Assembly (NCBI GenBank): GCA_964457755.1
Contig: CAYWGC010000044.1
Location: 1 to 24,345, forward strand
Direction of reading: 5' to 3'
Length of the DNA: 24,345 bases
From: Tharpella sp964457755
Lineage (GTDB): Bacteria; Desulfobacterota; Anaeroferrophillalia; Anaeroferrophillales; Tharpellaceae
Under the pieces are notes generated by a model, which ran no database searches, was not told the origin of the DNA, and saw nothing but the letters and a program-made list of their open reading frames with translations. Below, piece after piece: positions 1 through 6,326 of the stretch. A program made the position numbers and the translations under genes. The first letter of the stretch is position 1; each line of letters opens with the position of its first letter.

Positions 1-282
1 TCCTCGCTTCGCTCACAGCGCGGCTCAGCCCGCCACGGGCTCTTGTACCCTTTAGAGTGAAAGCCCGGTCTGGAGGTTGCGCCCGCATCGAGACAGCCTA
101 GTTCCGCCATAAATCTACATATAATCGCGTTGAACTTTGCTTCGCCCTCACAAACGGGGTCAAAGCTGGGGTGCTAACGCACCTTGTACCAGCAATGACC
201 CCAATCCCGGCAGTTTGTGTGCTAAACTGAATAGTTACAACTTTTATTTATCTTAAACCCTCCTCAAACAGAGAGAATCAAA
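1..282. other. Intergenic leader region without a gene
   Basis: I see no convincing coding sequence here. Positions 26-42 can fold as AGCCCG-CCA-CGGGCT. A longer hairpin lies at 149-219 and is listed separately. The A/T-rich stretch at about 228-270 just before the first gene is the likely promoter area, but I cannot define -35/-10 boxes with confidence. An AGAGAG stretch at 271-276 is the probable ribosome binding site of the gene starting at 283. Confidence 0.6.
149..219. repeat. Long imperfect hairpin (palindromic element or structured RNA)
   Basis: Four nested complementary segments are visible: CACAAAC (149-155) with GTTTGTG (213-219), GGGGTCA (156-162) with TGACCCC (196-202), GCTGG (165-169) with CCAGC (189-193), and GGTGC (170-174) with GCACC (179-183) around a TAAC loop. 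That is 24 paired bases with small internal bulges. It lies about 65 bases upstream of an adenine-deaminase-family gene. It does not show the conserved core of the purine riboswitch, so I call it a palindromic or structured element of unknown role. Confidence 0.55.
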
Positions 283-2046
283 ATGACCGATTTTAAAACT
301 ACCAAAAAACTTATCGCTACGGCTTTAGGTCAGCAAGCCGCTGATCGGGCGATAATCAATGCCAGGCTGGTCAATGTTTTTACATCTGAAATCCTACCCC
401 AGAGTACAATCACGATCAGTGACGGGAAAATCGCCAGCATTGGTAAACCAGCCCCCGGCGCCCTCGGCCCCAAGACAAAAATCATCGATGCCGGAAACGA
501 TTTTGTCCTGCCCGGCTATATCGAGACCCACACCCATATCGCCAACGTTTTTCGCTTGCACGATTTTTGCGCCTCAGTCCTGCCGCACGGCACCACCACG
601 GTAATCAGCGAAGCCACCGAACTCGGCAACAGCCTCGGCTATAAAGGTTTAAGCTGGCTTTTGGAAGAGGCCGCAGGGCTACCCATGGAAATCAGTTTTA
701 CAGCCCCCTGCTTCTCACCGCCTTACCCCGATTTTGAGAGCTCTTATCCGATATCTCTTGACGAGTACGAAAAACTTCTCCAACTCGAACAGATTGCCGG
801 CATCGGCGAAGCTTACTGGCCCGACATTCTCAAGGCCGATGATCGCACCTTGGAGCTGCTCGCTTTAGCCAAACATTTTAATAAACCGGTCCAGGGCCAT
901 TCGGCCGGGGCCAAAGAAGCGCAGCTCAACGCCTTTGTCGCAGCCGGCATCGCCTCCTGCCATGAGCCGATAAACCCGGAACAGGCCCTTGAGCGCCTCC
1001 GCTTAGGCCTCCACCTGATGATTCGGGAAGGCAGTATCCGGCGCGATCTTGCCGGGGTGGCACCGGTTAAAGATTTAACCCGGGAAAACCGCCGCATGAC
1101 CATTTCAACCGATGGTGTCACCCCCTCGTGGCTGCTTAATCAGGGCCATCTTGACAGCCTCGGAGAAAAGGCGGTAAAACTCGGTTTTGATCCTCTGACG
1201 GTTGTCCAGATGCTGACCTTGAATGCCGCCGAAGCCTTTGGGCGCCAGGATATAGGGGCCCTGACCCCGGGCCGACGGGCCGATATTCTGATTGTCCCGG
1301 AATTGGAAAAATTTACCCCGCGCCTGGTTTTTTGCCGGGGAGAGATCAGCGTCGATAACGGCAGACTAAGCCATGCCGAAAGTTACGTACCCTACAAATA
1401 CCCGCCAGCAGCCTACAATTCACTGGGCCTGGAACCGGTTAGCGGAAAAACTTTCCTCTATCCAACCACAAAAAACGATTTGGTCAAGGTGCGCGCCATT
1501 AAACCCGAAATCGGCAGCATGGTGACCCATGCAGTTACTGCAACCCTGAAAGTTGAAAAGGGCAATATCGCCGCCGACTCCGACCAGGATATTATCAAAT
1601 ATGTCGTTTTCGACCGTTACGGCAGTAAGCGCTGCGGCCACGGCTTTCTCGCCGGGACCGGCATCAGAGAGGGGGCCTGGGCTTCGACCTTGAACTGGGA
1701 GTGTTATCAGCCCACAGTTATCGGCTGCAATGAAGTCGAGATGGCCGCAGCTTTTAATCATCTCCTGAAAATGGGAGGCGGTATTGTCGTGGTTAACAAA
1801 GGCATGGTTCTGGCCGAATTACCTCTGCCGATCGGCGGCATTATGGGAGATTTGAACTTGCAGGAGATCCTGAAACGAGAGGAGGAGATTGTTGCAGCTC
1901 TAACCCTGATCGGCTCAAAACTCGATAACCCCTTCTTCCACTACCAGACCCTGGCCTTTACCGGTCTGCCTTTCCTGAGACTGACCGACAAAGGCCTTTT
2001 TGATATCCGTAAAAAATCCCTGGTTCCCCTTGAGATTGAAGATTGA
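283..2046 (+). CDS. Divergent adenine-deaminase-family amidohydrolase
   Basis: A 587-residue protein with the full architecture of adenine deaminase (amidohydrolase superfamily). The N-terminal half is the metal-dependent TIM barrel and the C-terminal third is the adenine-deaminase C-terminal domain (family GGG(I/L)VVV block at about 499-506). The metal-binding motif reads ETHTHI (H83, H85), and an LPHGTTTV block follows. Where canonical enzymes have DPHEIANV, this one has SEATELGN, so the His is lost although Glu and Asn remain. The later conserved Asp survives as STDG rather than SDDR. These changes suggest an altered substrate, perhaps another 6-aminopurine or a related cyclic amidine; that is inference. 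A canonical copy lies at 10358-12073. The gene stands alone, 95 bases upstream of the porin gene. Confidence 0.8.
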   Translation: MTDFKTTKKLIATALGQQAADRAIINARLVNVFTSEILPQSTITISDGKIASIGKPAPGALGPKTKIIDAGNDFVLPGYIETHTHIANVFRLHDFCASVLPHGTTTVISEATELGNSLGYKGLSWLLEEAAGLPMEISFTAPCFSPPYPDFESSYPISLDEYEKLLQLEQIAGIGEAYWPDILKADDRTLELLALAKHFNKPVQGHSAGAKEAQLNAFVAAGIASCHEPINPEQALERLRLGLHLMIREGSIRRDLAGVAPVKDLTRENRRMTISTDGVTPSWLLNQGHLDSLGEKAVKLGFDPLTVVQMLTLNAAEAFGRQDIGALTPGRRADILIVPELEKFTPRLVFCRGEISVDNGRLSHAESYVPYKYPPAAYNSLGLEPVSGKTFLYPTTKNDLVKVRAIKPEIGSMVTHAVTATLKVEKGNIAADSDQDIIKYVVFDRYGSKRCGHGFLAGTGIREGAWASTLNWECYQPTVIGCNEVEMAAAFNHLLKMGGGIVVVNKGMVLAELPLPIGGIMGDLNLQEILKREEEIVAALTLIGSKLDNPFFHYQTLAFTGLPFLRLTDKGLFDIRKKSLVPLEIED

Positions 2047-2141
2047 CAGTTTAAAACAAAGTACGCCTTGACTAATTCAAAAGATTAAGTTAATAGCGCC
2101 TAACTTTTCATTTTAAACCATCTTCGAGTATAGGTGAACCC

Positions 2142-3467
2142 GTGAAAAAAACATTAACCGCTATTCTGTTATTAATTTTTTTCTGCCTCTTTCATTTGAG
2201 CCCTAAGGCTTACGCCGAAGGGCTGACTAAAAAAGAGATTTTGGCCGAACTGCAACTCATGAAAGAGCGCATGGCAAAGCTGGAAGAAGCTCTGGCCAAA
2301 CTTGACAAACCAGCTCCAAAAACCGATAACAGCGCCAACCCCAGCCCCAACCGTTCATTTTCAACAAATTATAATGTAATAGAGACTCCAGAACAGGAAT
2401 CCGCGGCCGAGTGCATCGCTGAAAACTTAACCCCTGAACCAGAGGATAAACGCATCCTGCAACAGGGCGAACGCGGCGTTGCCGGCCATCTGCAGGCCTT
2501 GAGAAAAAGGGGTGAAGGTCTTGAGTTCAGCGGTTCTCTGGAGATCGAAGGCGGTTACGAATCCTTCAGGGCAAAATCGCAAAAGCGGGAAGATTCCAGT
2601 TTTCTTGAACTGGCTACCGTCGAACTCGTAGTCGATGCCTACCTCTCCGACTCTTTAAGGGCCCATATTATTTTTGATTATGAAGATGGCGAAGGGATCG
2701 ACATCGATGAAGCAATGCTCCATTTCCGGGCCGAAGATGTCTGCCAGCCAGACTGTGCCTGCAACTCCCCCTGGTTTGCCAGTCTCGGCCGCATGACCGT
2801 GCCTTTTGGTTATTATGAGAGTCATTTTATCAGCGATCCGCTGACCATGGTTCTTGGCGAAACCCAGGAGATCGCCGCTCTCGGCGGGGTGCACAGCGGC
2901 CCTTTCACACTGGCCGCTGGAGCCTATAACGGCGACATCGACGAAGCAGGCAAAGAGGATCATATCGATAATTTTGTCGCCGCCGCCTTTTTCCGGCTCG
3001 ATGAAAAAGCAATCTCTAATCTCACCCTGCTCTCCGGCATCTCCTATATCTCCAATATCACGGACAGCAATGAGTTAACCCAATTTTTCGACGATGAATT
3101 TAACACTGACACCGTGCTTGATCGAGTCAACGGCATCAGCGCCTTTCTCTCGCTATCGTTCAAAAAACTCTTCTCCCTGGAAGCGGAATGGGTAAGCGCT
3201 CTGGACAGTTTTAAGGAAGACCCCAATTTTGAGCCAAAAGCGTGGAATCTGGAGTTAGCTTATCGACCACTAGAAACCATGGAGATCGGCCTGCGCTATA
3301 GCGGCAGCAAAGATGCTCTCAACTTTCTTCCGGAAACCCAATTCGGGATAATCGCCGCCTATGAGATCTTTGCAAACACTTCAATCGGCATCGAATATCT
3401 CTACGAAGAGTATGAAAACAGTGACCAGGCAAACCGGATTACGACGCAACTCGGGGTGCAGTTTTAA
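2142..3467 (+). CDS. LbtU-like outer-membrane porin
   Basis: A 441-residue exported protein. Residues 1-25 form a signal peptide ending at AYA. Residues about 29-56 are a charged heptad-like segment (predicted coiled coil), followed by a Pro/Asn/Ser linker. From about residue 125 onward, alternating hydrophobic and polar strands suggest a beta barrel. The segment around GRMTVPFGYYESHFISDPLT and the following GETQEIAALGG resembles the LbtU family of siderophore porins first described in Legionella. Paired cysteines (CQPDCACN, about 205-212) might form a disulfide. The C-terminus ends in alternating aromatic residues with a final Phe, as outer-membrane barrels do. Its TAA stop shares bases with the stop of the convergent radical SAM gene. 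Substrate specificity cannot be read from sequence. Confidence 0.75.
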   Translation: MKKTLTAILLLIFFCLFHLSPKAYAEGLTKKEILAELQLMKERMAKLEEALAKLDKPAPKTDNSANPSPNRSFSTNYNVIETPEQESAAECIAENLTPEPEDKRILQQGERGVAGHLQALRKRGEGLEFSGSLEIEGGYESFRAKSQKREDSSFLELATVELVVDAYLSDSLRAHIIFDYEDGEGIDIDEAMLHFRAEDVCQPDCACNSPWFASLGRMTVPFGYYESHFISDPLTMVLGETQEIAALGGVHSGPFTLAAGAYNGDIDEAGKEDHIDNFVAAAFFRLDEKAISNLTLLSGISYISNITDSNELTQFFDDEFNTDTVLDRVNGISAFLSLSFKKLFSLEAEWVSALDSFKEDPNFEPKAWNLELAYRPLETMEIGLRYSGSKDALNFLPETQFGIIAAYEIFANTSIGIEYLYEEYENSDQANRITTQLGVQF

Positions 3468-5065
3468 GAGGCAGCCGAAGCATAAAAGCAGTAGGGGTCT
3501 TTATCTTTGAAAACGTCGAGGCCAAAACCGTAGACAACTGCGGGACAGCCGCCGCAGACCGGGCGGATCTGACAATCTCGACAAGCCGAGGAACCTTGCC
3601 GATAACGCTCGGCCAGAGCGCTGTGATAGATCTCCGACAAGCCCTCAGAAAAGATATTGCCGAGCAGCGAAGGCAGTTTGCGACAGGCATGGACCTCGCC
3701 GTCCGGCAGGAGCGAGAGGAAGTTAAAAGCGGCCCCGCAACCATAACCGGCACAGCCGCCGGACCAGGGTTGGGCCTGTTCTTCTTTAACGATATTGAAA
3801 AGATTATCCTTTAACGAGATTACCGGATTATGTTCGGCGGCGGCCAGATATTGTTCAAGAAAATCTCGATATTTTTGCGGCTCAACCGAATAGAGACTAG
3901 CCCCTTCGCCGACCATAGCCAGACGATTAAAGGTAAAGAGATCAACCCGCCCCCGCAAAACCTCGGCCAAAGGCAGAACCTGATCGTGGTTGGCGCGGGT
4001 CAGGGTTAACATCACCATCGAGTAGATCCCCACATCCTGCAAAAGATCGAGGAAAGCCAGGGCTTTCTCAAAATGTCCGGAGCCCCGCATATAATCGTTA
4101 TGCTCGCTCAAACCCTCGAGACTAATCTGGTAAAAGACCGGAGCTTTAATGGCCAGCAGTTTCTCAAGAGTTTTGCGATCGGTCGGATTGCCGAGAATGG
4201 CAACCTGGAGGCCACGCTCAACCGCAGCCTCGTAAAGCACCATAAAGTCGGGATAAAGCAACGGGTTGCCCCCGGAAAAAGAGACCTGACCGCGGACAAA
4301 GTGGGCCCGACAAAAGCTGCTAAGCTCATCAAGAATACGCAGACCTTGAGCCAAGAGTAAAGGCTGACGGTCGCTGCGATCGTAACAGTGGCGACAGTTA
4401 AGATCACATTTTTGCGTAACATGCCACTGCAGGGTAAAAAAATTAGAGCTTAAAAAATCATTATCGCAATCTTTATCTCGCGAAAAAATCGCTGCGGGTG
4501 AGCGCCGAATCAAGGATGGCGGCGAAAGCAAAATTCCGTTGCTAACCCCTTCTCTAATAACCTGCTCAACTACGCCAAGCGCAACCGACCCGGCCTGCGC
4601 AACCCTTTCCAGAGGCAGCTCTTCAGCCATAATCTTAAGGGCTAAAAGATCTCTTTCTGTAGCTTTCCGGACAACGATTTTGCGACTTTGCGGATGCCGG
4701 AAAAGCAGAATAAACTCCCCTTCTGAATTTACTTTAAGATCTTCAGCTAAAGCTTTCCCCGCGATCACCGCCGGCAACCCGCTCCACTCCGATTTAAGCA
4801 GTTGCAGCTGCGGATTGACAATAATCTCAGTCAGTTCAGCCGACACCGACAGGTCCTCATCACTCCCTAACTGATAAATCGCAAACTCCAAACGCGCAAG
4901 ATCAACAAGATAAGGCGGGAAATTAAGCTCAGCGGATTTGTCGGCAATCTTTTTCAGCAATCTTTCCAAATAACACTCCTCCCCCAAACCCAGCGCAAAA
5001 ACACTCCTCACAAAGCTTGGCAGGTGTGCGTATAAAACCGGAAAAATCTCTTTAAACTCAAGCAA
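3464..5065 (-). CDS. sbtM: SbtM-like radical SAM/SPASM peptide maturase
   Basis: A 533-residue radical SAM enzyme. The cluster motif is CDLNCRHC (C220, C224, C227, the CxxxCxxC form), followed by a SFSGGNPLLYP motif typical of peptide-modifying radical SAM enzymes. The C-terminal 100 residues carry a SPASM-like set of cysteines (CAGYGC, HAC, ACRDC, CGGC, YCF) for auxiliary Fe-S clusters. Residues about 1-150 contain PPYLVDLARLEFA and NPQLQLLKS, which resemble the DUF2063/HvfC domain of bufferin-type systems (my reading by eye). The partner is the TGA-containing precursor gene at 5365-5667, upstream on the same strand. I recognise this pairing as the selenobiotic or thio(seleno)oxazole (SbtA/SbtM) RiPP family. 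The start is TTG at 5065, supported by GGAGGGG a few bases upstream. The stop overlaps the convergent porin stop by 4 bases. Confidence 0.85.
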   Translation of the reverse strand: MLEFKEIFPVLYAHLPSFVRSVFALGLGEECYLERLLKKIADKSAELNFPPYLVDLARLEFAIYQLGSDEDLSVSAELTEIIVNPQLQLLKSEWSGLPAVIAGKALAEDLKVNSEGEFILLFRHPQSRKIVVRKATERDLLALKIMAEELPLERVAQAGSVALGVVEQVIREGVSNGILLSPPSLIRRSPAAIFSRDKDCDNDFLSSNFFTLQWHVTQKCDLNCRHCYDRSDRQPLLLAQGLRILDELSSFCRAHFVRGQVSFSGGNPLLYPDFMVLYEAAVERGLQVAILGNPTDRKTLEKLLAIKAPVFYQISLEGLSEHNDYMRGSGHFEKALAFLDLLQDVGIYSMVMLTLTRANHDQVLPLAEVLRGRVDLFTFNRLAMVGEGASLYSVEPQKYRDFLEQYLAAAEHNPVISLKDNLFNIVKEEQAQPWSGGCAGYGCGAAFNFLSLLPDGEVHACRKLPSLLGNIFSEGLSEIYHSALAERYRQGSSACRDCQIRPVCGGCPAVVYGFGLDVFKDKDPYCFYASAAS

Positions 5066-5166
5066 AAATCCCCCTCCAGATAAATACTCAATTTTCTGAA
5101 TTATAGTAACAGCTTAAATTTACAAGCTTAATTGTACCGACTCAGAATATGATTTATTTTGCATTT

Positions 5167-5227
5167 CTCTGCGTCTTTGCGTTTCTGCGGGAAAATGCTT
5201 TTTATCTCCCGCTAAGACGCAAAGGAA
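5167..5227. repeat. Dispersed palindromic repeat, copy 1
   Basis: The stretch reads CTCTGCGTCTTTGCG, then GCGGGA, a loop including ATGCTTTTTATC, TCCCGC, then AAGACGCAAAG. The arms are inverted complements (GCGTCTTTGCG with the later AAGACGCAAAG; GCGGGA with TCCCGC). A closely related copy occurs at 6251-6313 in the same orientation. The AT/GC pattern resembles REP or MITE-like intergenic palindromes. It lies between the sbtM start and the terminator after sbtA. A short open frame across it (5149-5349) is not a gene. Confidence 0.8.
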
Positions 5228-5290
5228 AACCGCATTTCAAACAAAGTCCATGCTTCTTTTGCTTTAAATATTATGAAATTGGATCAAACC

Positions 5291-5331
5291 ATAAAAAAGA
5301 GAAAGGGACAGAGATAAACCCTGCCCCTTTC
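5291..5331 (-). terminator. Rho-independent terminator after sbtA
   Basis: On the minus strand, GAAAGGGGCAG (5331-5321) pairs with CTGTCCCTTTC (5311-5301) with one G-U pair around a 9-base loop, followed by TCTTTTTTAT. It lies 34 bases after the sbtA stop and about 225 bases before the sbtM start. It would make precursor mRNA more abundant than maturase mRNA, an arrangement common in RiPP loci. Confidence 0.75.
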
Positions 5332-5348
5332 TGCTGCAACTTTTTTTA

Positions 5349-5363
5349 AGTGTGAACCACACT
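5349..5363 (-). promoter_or_regulatory. Candidate SECIS hairpin for the third TGA of sbtA
   Basis: On the minus strand this is AGTGTG-GTT-CACACT, a perfect 6-bp stem with a loop beginning in G. It starts just after the sbtA stop codon. The loop begins 22 bases after the third in-frame TGA (codon 96), inside the 16-37 base window known for bacterial SECIS elements. It is followed by an A-run, not a U-run, so on this strand it is not a terminator. A separate terminator follows at 5291-5331. Confidence 0.5.
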
Positions 5364-5364
5364 C

Positions 5365-5667
5365 TTATTTATTACCGCCTCAACCACTCTTGCCAGACTC
5401 CTGCTTATCTTCGGACTCTTTCTTCTCATCAGTATCTGTGTTTTTTTCATCATCTTCTTGCGGTTCCTGAGTCGTAACCGACTCATTTTGTTCGGCACTA
5501 GTGTCAGAATCATGATTTTCAGCGCTCACGGCGCTTTTTTTCTGGCCTCAGCCACTGCTGCCTCAACCGCTGCCGCCGATGGCAACCCCACCAGCCAGAG
5601 GAATGCCGGTCAATAATCCGGCAATTCCAACTCCGGCCAACAATTTCTTTAACTCTTTCTTCTCCAT
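5365..5667 (-). CDS. sbtA: SbtA-like selenocysteine-containing RiPP precursor (three in-frame TGA codons)
   Basis: Starting at ATG 5667, the frame runs 100 codons to TAA at 5365-5367 if three TGA codons (35, 40 and 96) are read as selenocysteine. The product begins MEKKELKKLLAGVGIAG, continues with a Gly/Ala/Leu-rich stretch to about residue 32, then GGSG-Sec-GSSG-Sec-GQ. A Glu/Asp/Ser/Thr/Gln-rich tail (about 45-92) follows, and it ends KSG-Sec-GGNK. All three TGAs sit in the identical context Ser-Gly-TGA-Gly, which chance stop codons would not produce. A strong GGAGGTG ribosome binding site precedes the ATG, two SECIS-like hairpins are correctly spaced, and a maturase of the matching family lies downstream. 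The hydrophobic front may be a leader or export segment and the Sec motifs the likely modification sites. The mature product and its function are unknown. Confidence 0.85.
5521..5535 (-). promoter_or_regulatory. Candidate SECIS hairpin for the first two TGAs of sbtA
   Basis: On the minus strand this is AGCGC-CGTGA-GCGCT, a perfect 5-bp stem with a 5-base loop whose second base is G. The loop begins 17 bases after TGA codon 40 and 32 bases after TGA codon 35, so one hairpin falls in the bacterial SECIS window for both. A weaker alternative for codon 35 is TGGC-TGAG-GCCA immediately before it. Confidence 0.5.
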
Positions 5668-5670
5668 GGT

Positions 5671-5677
5671 CACCTCC
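5671..5677 (-). promoter_or_regulatory. Strong ribosome binding site of sbtA
   Basis: GGAGGTG on the minus strand ends 3 bases before the ATG at 5667 and is nearly the full anti-16S complement. It fixes the start of a gene that would otherwise look like a 34-codon stub. Confidence 0.8.
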
Positions 5678-5704
5678 ATTAAGGATTGTGAGTTGACAAT
5701 CTCG

Positions 5705-5716
5705 CTCTTTAAAGAG
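5705..5716. promoter_or_regulatory. 12-base perfect palindrome upstream of sbtA
   Basis: CTCTTTAAAGAG lies 38-49 bases upstream of the sbtA start. A second palindrome, GATCT-TTT-AGATC, is at 5781-5793. Either could be an operator for sbtA, but I cannot place convincing -35/-10 boxes beside them and short palindromes arise by chance. Confidence 0.25.
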
Positions 5717-5821
5717 AAGCAGATTATCCAGAAAAACAATACTTGACTGCAGTGGTATCGTATTTACTGATAGATGTCCAGATCTTTTAGATCCTCACAG
5801 GTCATTTTTTATTTAAAAAAC

Positions 5822-5897
5822 AAGAGCATGTTCTGATAAGAACGTTTTCTTGCGGGCCCAAAAAGCCACTTTTTGGTTACGGGTCTCGTCCTCGCAT
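5822..5897 (+). repeat. Dispersed GC-rich repeat, copy A
   Basis: This segment (GTTCTGATAAGAACG, TGCGGGCC, AGCCACTTTTTGGTTACGGG, ending CTCGCAT) matches the reverse complement of 15342-15420 over about 70 bases at roughly three quarters identity by eye. It ends inside the 5' part of the decayed antitoxin gene. It appears to be a non-coding dispersed element whose insertion replaced the promoter and first codons of that toxin-antitoxin pair. Confidence 0.6.
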
Positions 5898-6127
5898 CGA
5901 CCCCAATACCGGAACGCGCGACGGCCGCCCTCAACGCCATGGGCCTGTCCGTCTCTGATGCTATCCGCCTGCTCCTGCTGCGCGTAGCCGATGAGCAACG
6001 CTTGCCATTTGAGGTCAAAGTCCCAAGCACCAAAACCCGCGCAGCCATTGCCGAACTTGAGGTTGGGAAGGGCAAACGGTTCAACAACGTTGACGACTTG
6101 ATGGCTGATCTCAATGCGGACGATTGA
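5888..6127 (+). pseudogene. Decayed RelB/DinJ-family antitoxin
   Basis: Frame 2 encodes PERATAALNAMGLSVSDAIR, then LLLLRVADEQRLPFEV, and ends DDLMADLNADD. This is the ribbon-helix-helix and C-terminal part of DinJ/RelB-type antitoxins. The expected N-terminal motif RIDPNT is present but in frame 1 (5893-5910), so a small indel near 5910 breaks the gene. The usual first codons are missing because the dispersed repeat 5822-5897 runs into the gene. A TTG at 5873 would allow a frame-2 protein of 84 residues, but its first residues derive from the repeat. It overlaps the toxin remnant by 14 bases, as in intact pairs. Confidence 0.75.
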
Positions 6128-6173
6128 GAGATCTTCGGCCTTCAAGCGGGATTACAAACGCGAGGCCAAATAA
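6114..6173 (+). pseudogene. Truncated YafQ/RelE-type toxin remnant
   Basis: ATG at 6114 overlaps the antitoxin end. It encodes MRTIERSSAFKRDYKREAK and then TAA. This matches the first 19 residues of YafQ-type toxins, which normally continue to about 90 residues including the catalytic His residues. The rest is absent, so no active toxin can be made. A terminator follows within 10 bases. Confidence 0.75.
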
Positions 6174-6178
6174 ATCAG

Positions 6179-6212
6179 AAAAAGCCGCAAGATTGCTCTT
6201 GCGGCTTTTTTT
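6179..6212 (+). terminator. Rho-independent terminator
   Basis: AAGCCGCAAG (6182-6191) and CTTGCGGCTT (6198-6207) form a perfect 10-bp stem around ATTGCT, followed by a T-run on the plus strand and preceded by an A-run, so it could work both ways. It closes the toxin-antitoxin remnant. Confidence 0.8.
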
Positions 6213-6250
6213 ATTAAAGAAACGCGGAATCGATTAAGATTGCGGTTTTT

Positions 6251-6313
6251 CTCTGCGTCTTTGCGGGAAAAATGCTTTTAATCTCCCGCAAAGACGTTAA
6301 GATGCAAAGAGAG
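6251..6313. repeat. Dispersed palindromic repeat, copy 2
   Basis: The stretch begins CTCTGCGTCTTTGCGGGA and, after a loop containing ATGCTTTTAATC, returns as TCCCGCAAAGACG, then GATGCAAAGAGAG. The 13-base arms CGTCTTTGCGGGA and TCCCGCAAAGACG are perfect complements. It is the same element and orientation as 5167-5227. It ends just before the stop of the M16 protease gene. Confidence 0.8.
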
Positions 6314-6326
6314 GCAAAACAATTTC

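Noticed and set aside
149..219. Purine riboswitch upstream of the deaminase-family gene
   Set aside because: The location is tempting, but the conserved three-way junction and loop bases of purine riboswitches are absent; it is a simple nested hairpin.
5149..5349. Plus-strand open frame of 66 codons between sbtM and sbtA
   Set aside because: It runs through the palindromic repeat and the sbtA terminator, has no ribosome binding site and a composition unlike a protein.
5349..5363. Terminator directly after the sbtA stop
   Set aside because: The hairpin is followed by A's on the sense strand; the real terminator with a U-run is at 5291-5331.
5873..6127. Intact 84-residue antitoxin starting at TTG
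   Set aside because: The first residues come from the dispersed repeat, the true N-terminal motif is in another frame, and there is no ribosome binding site.
5809..6145. Minus-strand open frames over the toxin-antitoxin remnant
   Set aside because: They are antisense shadows of the GC-rich DinJ-like coding sequence, which has clear family motifs on the plus strand.
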